A stretch of 64,000 bases of DNA, taken from Pseudanabaena sp. ABRG5-3. GTDB lineage: Bacteria > Cyanobacteriota > Cyanobacteriia > Pseudanabaenales > Pseudanabaenaceae. Location: NCBI RefSeq assembly GCF_003967015.1, contig NZ_AP017561.1:62001-126000 (forward strand). Reading direction: 5' to 3'. This document shows positions 17,189-26,400 of the stretch, piece by piece (the first letter of the stretch is position 1; each line of letters opens with the position of its first letter). The notes under the pieces were generated by a model. That model was not told where the DNA came from and searched no databases. It saw only the letters and a list, made by a program, of their open reading frames with translations. The position numbers and the translations under genes are program-made.

Positions 17189-18374
17189 TCAGGCAGCAAA
17201 TTTAGGAACAGAAGCAGGAGATTTGCGTTTTTTAATAACAGGAAGACGAGGACGACGGGACTGAATTTGCCCCAGTTTGCGACCAGATGAATAACCACGA
17301 GTTTTGGGAGAAACAGCAGGAGAACCCAACTGCGAAATAATACGAAACCAGTCCTGCTGAACCTTAGAAGGACTAATGCGAGTAAAGGGAAGGGGAATGA
17401 GATGTTTCTCCCAAGGACGAGGCAGAGCAACAGCGATGGAATGGGCTGCCCAAAGTTGGATATAAGCAAGCATCACAAATTTGACCCATTGCTGTTCGTG
17501 TTCGACATCGGGAGTTTCAAAAGTCGTCAAAAGTAAATTCTGTTTTTGAAAGCGAAAAGAATGTTCGAGGTCAAAGCGTTGACGGTAGGACTGATGGGCT
17601 TGTAGTGCCGATAACTGACCACGTCGTTCACCGATGACGATTAGCCACATGGGACGAAACAGGGATTGGTCAAATTCATCAACACTCTCGATTCGCAACA
17701 AAGTAAAAGGAAATAGCTGTGTTGGGAGAGCTTTGCCACCACGCATGAGCATATTAGACCAAGCGTTAATAGTCGCCTTAATCGTTCGTCCACGGCGAGT
17801 TTTATATGAGAGATGTGACACTTCAGTTGGCTCGTGCCATGTATCTGGCTCTTTAAGGTCAAAACGCGCTCCATACCAAGTGGGATGTCCTCTGTGAGCA
17901 GGTGTTTCTGAAATCACAGGACTTTGATAAAACACGCGATTACTACGCGACCTTGCCAAGATTACGAGATTTTTCTGTTGTTGCAATGGACTCAGGAACT
18001 GTTTGTTTCCGTAAGCGCTGTCAACAACAGCTACGCATAATTCCTTGCTCCAAGGCAAATTAGGATTATTCAAAACCACATTCAGTTGCGCGATTCCCTT
18101 CTGGGTACTATTCGAGTCCGTCGATACCCGACTCATTTCTAATGGGATTGTCCATGGTGCATCTCCTTCATTGCGTTCGGGTATCACCGCTAGCATTGAA
18201 TAGCTATGACCGATCGCGATCGGTTTGTTGCCTGCTATCTGCGTCGCTTGATGTACCATCCCTCGATCTGCCAATGTTTTGGCAAATTGGCGCTCTATGC
18301 TGGTGCAATCCAGTCCAAACAGGAAAAATGGGCGTTGTTCTGGTCTCGGTACAACCTCTGCTATTAGTTCTAAC
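17189..18374 (-). pseudogene. Outer-IS transposase, C-terminal part, split by IS66
   Basis: It contains FLFGLDCTSIERQFAKTLADRGMV (quoted in part as FGLDCTSIERQFAK), VVDSAYGNKQFL (second catalytic Asp) and RFDLEHSFRFQKQNLL, which fits the Y-x2-R-x3-E-x6-K signature region of IS4-like transposases. The frame is open through to the IS66 junction at 18374. Together with 19795-20080, minus one copy of GTTCTAAC, it makes 1464 nt, or 487 residues plus stop. The two halves are therefore one gene cut cleanly by IS66. Confidence 0.8.
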
Positions 18375-19794
18375 GTAATTGCTCAACCTATAGCAAGCAA
18401 TGATTTGAGAGGATTCAAAGCGATAAGAATGGACTCAAAAGCAGAAAAGCCTTGTCTTTTTCCAGTATTGACAATCGAGCGAACAGCCGCAAATAAGTCA
18501 CGTCCCCAATCGGAGCGAAACCCATTCGTAACTTTTCTAAAAATGACACTCCAACGCAAAGCCTGTTCACTAGAGTTATTTGTTGGTGGGATCGTGGAGT
18601 CATCCAAAAACAGAAATAAGTTTTCTCGTAACTCCAGATATCGCTTCTTTAATCTCAGCCCATCTTCTTGAGTGGGTAACAGAGCCAGAATAATGTCAAG
18701 GTCTCGATACAATCGACATCGATATTGATAACGGGTAGAGTCAGCTAAATCCGACCATCGCCTTCGCAGTACAAAAGCTCGTAGCAGCAGTTTTTTCATC
18801 CTGCTAGAAAAAATATGGTCTCCTGCATCAATGCCATACTGACAATCTCTGAGTTGATGGGCAAGACAAACTTGCCATTCTGTCGCTGGATTGGTCTTTT
18901 GGGCGCTAAACAAATCTGATACCCATACCTCTGGTTGATGCTCTGCCATTACTTCGGTGATGACATCTCCACCTCTAGAAGGTCGGATGATATGAAAACA
19001 TACTTCCTCGTTCTGAAATACCCATTCCCATTGATTTTTGCCGTTTACCCTTGCACTGGTTTCGTCACTGCATACTAGTCGAGATGTTCTCAGGGCTTGG
19101 AGTATTCCTGATACTTCGGATTCTAGTTGTCCTTTTACTCTTGTTAAGAGGTTGGAGATTGCTCCTTCCGATATTTTTAATCCAAATACTTCGCTCAGCA
19201 TTTGCTGCATTCTTCCATAGCTTATTCCGTGACTGTATCTCATCGTTGTCACTAGCGCGGCAATTTGATCTCCAAAGGGACTACCTGCTTCCAGTCCTAC
19301 TGGCACTGCTGCTATCTGTTCCTGTCCACAATGCTCACACTTGCATCCGTATCTTTCGATTCTGGTTACGATGGGCTTGATTGCTGGTATATCGATCTTG
19401 TCGTATCTTTCCAGTAATACCTGCATTGATTCGGTGATCTCTTTCCCGCATTCTGTACAACTTTTTACAGTTGCTTTGAGCATTTGGTCTGGGTTTTCAC
19501 TCAGTTGACGACCACCTCCATCTCTTCCTATACTTCCTGCTCGTTTGCCTTCTGTTGCTTCTGGATTATTGATTTCGGCTTTAAATCCTTTGGCTGGTGG
19601 CAAACTTGAGTTCTTTGAGGTCTTCTTTGGTTTCTTTTCGAGCTGTTTCTGTAGTTTTTGTAGTTCTTCCCATAACTTGACTATTAAGGCTTCTTTTGCC
19701 TCGTCTGTTAGGTCTTTTAGGTTGGGTAGCTCTTTCATTTCTTTAATTTATCAGCTTTTGCCTTTTTGTCAATTTTCCTACGTTGAGCAATTAC
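18375..19794. mobile_element. IS66-family insertion sequence, complete
   Basis: Its inverted ends are GTAATTGCTCAAC (18375 onward) and the complement ending at 19794. It is flanked by a perfect 8-bp direct repeat GTTCTAAC at 18367-18374 and 19795-19802. An 8-bp duplication and GTAA ends are diagnostic of IS66. The element is 1420 bp and carries a single transposase gene without the tnpA/tnpB accessory genes of classical IS66. It sits inside the transposase gene of the outer IS, so it is the younger insertion. Confidence 0.92.
18383..19738 (-). CDS. IS66-family transposase, 451 aa
   Basis: A leucine-rich N-terminal helix (EELQKLQKQLEKK) and KNSSLPPAKG precede a zinc-ribbon (CTECGKEI and CKCEHCGQ). 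The DDE core follows: VCSDETSARV, VSDLFSAQ, and NNSSEQALRWSVIFRK with the catalytic Glu. All expected blocks are present and uninterrupted, so the protein is probably active. The gene fills almost the whole element, its stop lying 8 bp from the IS end. Confidence 0.92.
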   Translation of the reverse strand: MKELPNLKDLTDEAKEALIVKLWEELQKLQKQLEKKPKKTSKNSSLPPAKGFKAEINNPEATEGKRAGSIGRDGGGRQLSENPDQMLKATVKSCTECGKEITESMQVLLERYDKIDIPAIKPIVTRIERYGCKCEHCGQEQIAAVPVGLEAGSPFGDQIAALVTTMRYSHGISYGRMQQMLSEVFGLKISEGAISNLLTRVKGQLESEVSGILQALRTSRLVCSDETSARVNGKNQWEWVFQNEEVCFHIIRPSRGGDVITEVMAEHQPEVWVSDLFSAQKTNPATEWQVCLAHQLRDCQYGIDAGDHIFSSRMKKLLLRAFVLRRRWSDLADSTRYQYRCRLYRDLDIILALLPTQEDGLRLKKRYLELRENLFLFLDDSTIPPTNNSSEQALRWSVIFRKVTNGFRSDWGRDLFAAVRSIVNTGKRQGFSAFESILIALNPLKSLLAIG

Positions 19795-20080
19795 GTTCTA
19801 ACAATGGCTTTTGTCCCCATCCCTTGGTCTCGATATCTTCCCTTTCCTGATTTTCGACTTTAGCTGTTTCGGGAAATGACAATGCTCCTATTGCTTTGAA
19901 TAGCGCACTGTACCCTCGTCGAAATAACGGATTCAAACTTAATTGCACTACACTGCTTGCCTTATTATTACTACACAGTGCATCCAATAAGTCCATGGCG
20001 CTGTCTGCTAAATCATTGAATTGGTTGTACAACTCTCCTCGGAATTTTTGAAATTCTGTCTCTGTGACAATTATTGGCAT
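19795..20080 (-). pseudogene. Outer-IS transposase, N-terminal part
   Basis: MPIIVTETEFQKFRGELYNQ...SLNPLFRRGYSALFKAI is the N-terminal region of the same transposase family as 17189-18374. The native frame runs to LLE at the IS66 junction; the few residues beyond (RNCST) are read into IS66. The start is the ATG at 20080. Confidence 0.8.
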
Positions 20081-20180
20081 AATGGGGGTGGGGATGATGA
20101 TTTGTTTTTGGTTGAAACTCTCATTATCCCTTTTCCCTTAATACCTATCTTTTTTTCCTTCAATCTTGTCCAAAGTCCAA

Positions 20181-20746
20181 ATCCCTGATGGTAGGGAAAA
20201 ATGGTTTCGTTGATCTCGCTCTCGGCGACCCAAAAGTGGAGCGTCAACTGTTAAGCAGAGTGCTTTGTAGCCGGCAGAGGACGCACGTTCTATTAGCGAC
20301 TGAGTTAAACCGCGATCGCGATGAATATACAATTGAAACCAGTTAAGAGGAGAGGGGGAGGATTTAAGGCTAGCTTGGGCAACTTCCTCAATACTTTTGG
20401 TTGCTAGAGTACTGAGAATCATGCCAACTCCTGCTTTAGCGGCGGCTCTAGCTGTGGCAAGCTCCCCTGCAGGATTGGCTAAACATTGAAAAGCCATCGG
20501 AGCAATTAAAAGAGGAAATTGTAGAATATGTCCCAAAATTGTGGTTGTCAGATCTCGCTTACTTACATCAACTAGCATTTTAGGACGAAGACGAAACTGA
20601 TCAAAAGCGGCTCTATTATCTCTCAAAGTCACTTCATCCCATGCCCCACTGGCATAGTAATCAAAAGCCATTTGAGAGAGATGTTGCGCTACTAGGGATT
20701 CATATTCTAGGAGATTTAATGGCTGGGAGCTAGGATTATTGCTCAT
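20181..20746 (-). pseudogene. FMN-dependent 2-hydroxyacid oxidase, N-terminal part of an interrupted gene
   Basis: It begins MSNNPSSQPLNLLEYESLVAQ and shows the first half of the oxidase barrel: YYASGAWDEVTLRDN, LLIAPMAFQ (FMN contact), ILSTLATKSIEEVA, WFQLYIHRDR and CLTVDAPLLGRRERD. The native frame stops at FSLPSG, where the IS begins; the next residues (IWTLDKIEG...) are IS sequence. The partner half is at 16493-17051. In the intact state this would be a 372-residue peroxisomal-type glycolate or L-lactate oxidase homologue, which oxidises 2-hydroxyacids and releases H2O2. Confidence 0.88.
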
Positions 20747-20758
20747 GTAAGACTAAAG

Positions 20759-20911
20759 TTAACTCAAGTGAAATTCTGAATTCTTCGGAGGTTTGATGGA
20801 CGCTTCCTGACGGAGAGTTCCGTCTGGAACCCAATAGTAAGGGATTGGCTGTGCTGTTAAAAGATTACTAAAATCAGCACGAAATAAGTAGAATAAATTA
20901 GATATTTGGGA
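20759..20911 (-). pseudogene. C-terminal remnant of an unidentified gene upstream of the oxidase
   Basis: The minus strand is open from after a TAG near 20912 to the TAA at 20759-20761. It reads NLFYLFRADFSNLLTAQ, then PIPYYWVPDGTLRQEASIK and NSEFHLS. The composition is protein-like, there is no start codon, and it stops 13 bp before the oxidase ATG, so it may be the 3' end of an upstream operon partner now lost. The remaining gap to 21045 is AT-rich with no feature I can support beyond a probable promoter for the plus-strand operon. Confidence 0.35.
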
Positions 20912-21045
20912 CTATTATTAACTTAGTAAAGTTAAAGTATTAATCTTAATTGCATTAATCTAATCAATATAATTGTCAAGCTAGACTTATGGTTTGGGTT
21001 TTATTCTAAATGAATATATGGATTACTAGATAGTTCTAAAAGCTT

Positions 21046-22377
21046 ATGAGTGGTGACAGGATTGAGGCTCAAGAATCTCAAGGTTTAGTTAATAATCCTC
21101 AAGGAACTGTAAAACAGCAATTTGGCGATCGCACTAAAGCAAATACAGGCGGTGGTGATTTTGTACAGGGCGATATGGATAAGCGTCATATCACGATCAA
21201 CATAATTACTGGCTCTTCTAATGCCCAATCACAGAGCCACTTAACCGCAGAAGTATCAAAAATTTTAGGTGGTGGGCTTGATTTAGATGCTGCGATCGCT
21301 TCGGCATATCAAATTGCTTTGCCTCCTGACGCGAGTCTTCATCCTGTTCAGGCTGATGATAAGATTTCAGAGTTAGCGGATAGGAGGGTGTTGCATAAGT
21401 TTATTGAAATTCTTGCTAACGATCGCACTGTGTCGGAGTCAACTCGTGCGGAGTTGCAGAAAATTATTAGTACACCAGATTCTGAGACAAGTAGCGATCG
21501 CGCTGACACTACAAGCAAAAAAAGACTTAGATCCTATCTAATAGTTGTATTGCGTCCAGAGCCTAATCTTCAGTTTTGCGTTAATGCGTGGCTGATTCCT
21601 GATGACTCAGTGAAAGGTTCATTTAGGTTTTGCTCGTTGGATATCAACGAAGAACAGAAAGGAGTTGTATGTTCTCTGAATGATATTCCTTCTGTTGTCA
21701 GAAGCTTACTCGATAAAAGTCTCAAACATTTATTTGACAGAGATTATGATTATGAGCTTACGATTGAGTTTTTCTTGCCAATTGACTATTTGTCTACTGA
21801 AGTAGATCGATTGGAAGTAATTCCCGATCCACTAGACTGTGATGAATTTAATCCTTTGGGTATTCAATATAAGGTTGTAGTACGTTCATACGAGCGGCTT
21901 GAAAACACCTATTTGTTGCACAACTTTCAGCAATGGAAAAACAACTGGAATCGAGCAGACATAAATTTCAAGCTAATTCCCAGCTTAGATTCCTTTGAAC
22001 CTTTTACTACGGTTAATAGCTGTAATTGGAAGAAATTGGCGATGGATTTGAAAGCAAAGCTTGGTATCAAGATCACATGCGTACCGCCAGAACCAGAACG
22101 CAAAAATATATTTAAGGCAATTTTAAAATCGGCTATTCCGATCGCGGTTTGGATGCGAAAAGATATTAGGGAATGCGATCGCGAATCTAAACTAGATTGC
22201 TTATTGACGAGTGGAAACTTGGAAACGCTACCAGAATATATTCGTAAGGAGCGTGAAGAGGCTTATATATGTGATGATCCTGAAGAACATTTTGGTAATC
22301 ATTTAGTTTTATTATGGGAAGATCCTAATCGCCTGACTCCTGATGTCATGGCAAGACTTTTAACCACAGGGCAATAA
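21046..22377 (+). CDS. VMAP-C domain protein of a vWA-MoxR-VMAP conflict system, 443 aa
   Basis: The C-terminal 290 residues match the vWA-MoxR-associated protein C-terminal domain: RSYLIVVLRPEP, YDYELTIEFFLPIDYLS, SAIPIAVWMRKD, LPEYIRKEREEAY and LVLLWEDPNRL. The N-terminus (1-55) holds a Gly/Asp-rich motif, KQQFGDRTKANTGGGDF then QGDMDKRH, that recurs in the caspase at 28.4 kb. VMAPs are predicted to link the MoxR/vWA pair to effectors and are often fused to proteases; here there is no fused enzyme, so it may be an adaptor. It is first in the operon, 28 bp before the MoxR ATG. Confidence 0.82.
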   Translation: MSGDRIEAQESQGLVNNPQGTVKQQFGDRTKANTGGGDFVQGDMDKRHITINIITGSSNAQSQSHLTAEVSKILGGGLDLDAAIASAYQIALPPDASLHPVQADDKISELADRRVLHKFIEILANDRTVSESTRAELQKIISTPDSETSSDRADTTSKKRLRSYLIVVLRPEPNLQFCVNAWLIPDDSVKGSFRFCSLDINEEQKGVVCSLNDIPSVVRSLLDKSLKHLFDRDYDYELTIEFFLPIDYLSTEVDRLEVIPDPLDCDEFNPLGIQYKVVVRSYERLENTYLLHNFQQWKNNWNRADINFKLIPSLDSFEPFTTVNSCNWKKLAMDLKAKLGIKITCVPPEPERKNIFKAILKSAIPIAVWMRKDIRECDRESKLDCLLTSGNLETLPEYIRKEREEAYICDDPEEHFGNHLVLLWEDPNRLTPDVMARLLTTGQ

Positions 22378-22405
22378 CTAATAACTACTTAGGAGTTTGG
22401 TAAAA

Positions 22406-23422
22406 ATGGGCGACTGGAAAATTTTTAAAGGTAATGCTACTCCTCACGGCGATATCGATCGCTTGCCACCACCTCCAAATTGGCGTAAGTTTGCGCGGAT
22501 CGATGAAAAGTCCTTGGTGGAGTTAACTGAGGCTGTCCAGAATAGTGCGAATGCCGAGAAAACTAAGGAGCGCGGTAAGACTTTTAAAGTTCCACCCAAT
22601 GACACCGATTTAGCAAGTATTGTTAATGCTGCTTTGTACTTGCGTCGTCCTTTGTTAATTACGGGTAAACCAGGGACTGGCAAAACTTCTTTGGCTTATG
22701 CTGTTGCCTATGAATTACAGTTGGGACCAGTGTTGTTATGGCCGATCTCTACTCGTTCTACGCTTCAAGAAGGGTTATATCGCTATGATGCGATCGCCCG
22801 TTTGCAAGAGGTCAAAGATACAAGTCAGGAAGAATTAGCAAAGGATATTGGGCGATATATTCAATTGGGGGCGGTGGGTTCGGCTTTATTACCTTACAAG
22901 CGTCCTCGCGTGCTGTTGATTGATGAAGTGGATAAGAGTGACATTAACTTACCTAACGATCTCTTGAATCTGTTTGAGGAGGGAGAATTTGAGATTCCTG
23001 AACTAGCACGGCTGGCGAAACAGGCTAAGGAGGTGACGGTGCGGAGTTATGACGGGATGGATGTGACTATTCAGGAAGGACGGTTGCAATGTCATGCTTT
23101 TCCGTTCATCATCTTAACCAGTAATGGCGAACGGGATTTCCCGCCTGCATTTTTGCGACGGTGTTTGCGTCTGAATATGAAAGATCCTGATAAGGAGGCT
23201 TTGACTGATATTGTCCGATCGCATTTGGGAGATGAGGTGATTGCCCAAGCGGAGCCACTGATTGCGGAGTTTCTCAAAAAACGTGAGAATGGCGATCTAG
23301 CGCCCGATCAGTTGTTAAATGCAGTTTATCTGCTCACTCGCGATCCTAGTTCGGCAGTGGGCGATCGCGAAAAATTGACTGATGTACTCTTGAAGTATCT
23401 ATCGAGTGCGGAGGATCGATGA
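22406..23422 (+). CDS. MoxR-type AAA+ ATPase, 338 aa
   Basis: Walker A is ITGKPGTGKTSL with Lys93, Walker B is VLLIDEVDKSD, sensor 1 is FIILTSNGERDFP and the arginine-finger region is FLRRCLRL. These place it in the MoxR AAA+ group, which remodels vWA-domain partners. I chose the ATG at 22406 (AGGAG at 22391-22395, 10 bp spacing); a TTG three codons earlier is too close to that site. It overlaps the next gene by ATGA, so MoxR and its vWA partner are made in coupled fashion. It is predicted to be the NTP-dependent switch of the ternary system. Confidence 0.9.
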   Translation: MGDWKIFKGNATPHGDIDRLPPPPNWRKFARIDEKSLVELTEAVQNSANAEKTKERGKTFKVPPNDTDLASIVNAALYLRRPLLITGKPGTGKTSLAYAVAYELQLGPVLLWPISTRSTLQEGLYRYDAIARLQEVKDTSQEELAKDIGRYIQLGAVGSALLPYKRPRVLLIDEVDKSDINLPNDLLNLFEEGEFEIPELARLAKQAKEVTVRSYDGMDVTIQEGRLQCHAFPFIILTSNGERDFPPAFLRRCLRLNMKDPDKEALTDIVRSHLGDEVIAQAEPLIAEFLKKRENGDLAPDQLLNAVYLLTRDPSSAVGDREKLTDVLLKYLSSAEDR

Positions 23423-26400
23423 TCGATAATGTTGTGGCGGCTCTGGGTTTGGGATTAAATCTCACTGATGAAGAGATTGCAGATGTGCTGTGGTTAGCGG
23501 TGCAGATGCAGCAGTTTGGTGATGGGGTAATCTCTGAGCAGGGCGATCGCAACGAGGCTTTAGACAATTCAGTTTCTAATCGAGAAAGTCCAAAACAACC
23601 AACGCAACCTCTAAGAAATGCCGATCGCGATCGGCAAGATGAGAATAAAAAAGATGAGCAGAACTTTGAAGTACATTCTAAAAATGATCAAGGTGGCGAT
23701 CGCTTAACTCGGCGTTCTGATGAGTTACAACTGAAGATTCCTGATGCCCGATCGCTGCAAAAGCCGCTAGAGTTAGCGCGATCGCTGCGTCCGTTAATGC
23801 GGCGTGTGCCTTCACAGGTGAATACCTTACTGGATGAGGAAGCAACTGTACGCAGGATTGCGGAAGAGAAGATTTGGTGTCCTGTGTTGCGTCCTGCCTT
23901 GGAACCTTGGCTAGATTTGGCTTTGGTAATTGACGATAGCGCTTCGATGTTGATGTGGCGGCATACGATCGCGGAGTTACAGCATTTCCTATCGAGTTAT
24001 GGTGTCTTTCGCGATGTGCGGGTTTGGCGATTGGGAACGGATAAGGCTGAGAAGGTGTGCATTTATGCGGGTGCTACGGCAAGCAATCGCAATGGTTCGC
24101 CGCGCAGTCCTAGCGAATTGATTGAGGCTAATGGTCGTGGTTTGGTGTTGGTAGTTAGTGATTGCATTGCGCCGATTTGGCGAAATGGGGCGATCGCGTC
24201 TGCTTTGCAAATTTGGTCGCGCAGTGGGATGGTGGCGATCTTGCAAATGTTGCCCGATTGGTTATGGGCGAGGACGGCTTTGGGGCGGGGTGTGGCGGCG
24301 CAGTTTAGTGCTTTGGCGGCGGGGATTCCCAATTATCAGTTAACGACTACGACGGTTTCTACTTGGTATGACATCGATCTGGCGACTAGTATCAAGATTC
24401 CTGTGGTGACGCTAGAGCCTGAGAAGTTTACGGCTTGGGCGGAGATGTTGGCGGGTAAGGGTGGGGCATGGTCGGCGGGGATTGTGTTTGAGCCTGAGTT
24501 GTTTTCTGTGCCAGAGGTGGCGATCGAGCTTGATGGCGCGAGTGAGTTGGATGCTGAGGATCGGGTGCAGAGTTTTCGGTTGACGGCTTCGCCAATCGCG
24601 AGGCGGTTGGCGGGGTTGTTGGCGGCTGCGCCTGTGATTAGTTTGCCGATTGTGCGGATTTTGCAGTCTAAGGTTTTGACTCAATCGCAACCTGTTCATG
24701 TGGCTGAGGTGTTTTTGGGTGGGTTGCTGAAGCCTTTGTCGGAAATCACGGCGAAGACGAATCCTAATTATGTGCAGTATGACTTTATTGAGGGTGTGCG
24801 CGATCTGTTGTTGGAGTCGGTTCCAAGTTCTGAGATTGTTAATGTTGTAGCTGTGGTTTCGGAATATATTGCGGAGCGTTTAGGGATTTCTTTGGAAGAG
24901 TTTGGTGCGGTTATTCGTAATCCACGACAGGTGCAGAATACTAAGCTTGTTAGTCAAACTAGACCTTTTGCAATTTTAACAGCGCAGATTTTAAAGCGTT
25001 TGGGTGGTGAATATGTAGTTTTTGCTGAAGAGGTAGAGCAAGCAAATATTAACTTAATTCAAAGATCTACTGCTGTTAAAACTTCTAATTTGAACTTTAA
25101 GTATCTAGTTGGAGGTGCTCTGCCAGCCAATGCTCCAAGTTATATTGAGAGAAAGTGTGATCGTGACCTTTATGACCTTTTAAAAAATGGAAAGTATTGC
25201 TATGTATTTAATTCTAGACAAATGGGCAAAACAAGCTTGATGAGAAGAGTTGCTTATAAATTACAACAAAATGGAACTATTTGCGCCATGTTTAATCCTT
25301 TGTCACTTCGGAAAGAAGTAACTAAGAGACAGTGGTATGTAAGTGCTATATATTCTTTAGCAAAAAATGGGCTAAACCTTGAGGAAAGCTTCGATTTGCA
25401 AAGTTGGATAATAGAGAGAGAAAGTATATCGCCTGAAGATATCTTTTCTGAATTTATTGAGACGGTCGTATTACAGAAAATTCATGTACCCATTGTAATT
25501 TTTATTGAGGAAATAGATTGGTTACTCAGTTTGAGTTTTAGTATGGATAGTTTCTTTGATCTAGTAATATCATTTTTTGAATATCGCAAAATAAAGCCAG
25601 ACTTTAATCGTATAACTTTCTCACTTTTAGGTGTAGTCTCACCAATAGATTTAATTGAGAGTGTAAACACTTCCAACTTTAATAAAACTTTCACTGAAGT
25701 AGAATTAGAAGGATTTACGCTGAATGAGGCAATGCCTTTGGTACAGGGTTTTGCTAATAAGGTTGATAATCCGCAAAGATACTTAGAAGCAGTAATTCGT
25801 TGGACAGGTGGAATGCCTTTTTTAACGCAACGTCTTTTATGGTTAATAACTCAAGAGTTAGAGACTATGGATTTTCCTCCGAAGGCAGTTGATAAGTGGA
25901 TAGATAAGTTAGTACAAGATAAAATTATTGATGATTGGAAAAATCAGGATAAAATACCTCATTTGACACTTATTGAAGGTAGGCTTCTTCATATAGTAGA
26001 GGAAAATCTACGCGGACGAGTACTTAGCTGTTATCAGCAGATTTTGATCAATGGAGAGATAGATGACAATCATAGTCAAGAAATCTTGCAGTTAAGATTG
26101 TCAGGATTAGTAGTTTCACAAAATGGGAAGTTGCGAGCGTATAACCCAATTTATGCTGCTGTTTTCGATAATAAATGGGTTGAGCAACAATTAGGACTGA
26201 ATCGGATCGATCAAAAGAAAGTAAGCGTAAGAAATTGTGCAGTAATTATCGGTATTAATGATTACGATGAAATTTTACCTTTGAGGTACGCCAAAAACGA
26301 TGCCGAAAATATGCGTGATTTCTTTGTTCAGGATTTGGGTGTTGGTCATGATCATATATATTTCTTTACAGATGATTCACCACGCAATACTTACGGAAGA

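Larger units (their letters stand above)
17052..20180. mobile_element. Outer insertion sequence (IS4-like DDE transposase) containing a nested IS66
   Basis: Terminal inverted repeats begin TTGGACTTTGG at 17052 and end CCAAAGTCCAA at 20180, with imperfect similarity continuing for about 24 bp. They are flanked by a 6-bp direct repeat ATCCCT (17046-17051 and 20181-20186). The exact boundary could shift by 1-2 bp, giving a 4-bp duplication. Removing the nested IS66 element and its 8-bp duplication leaves about 1.7 kb with one 487-residue transposase gene. It interrupts the 2-hydroxyacid oxidase gene. The IS family is not firmly assigned. Confidence 0.85.
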
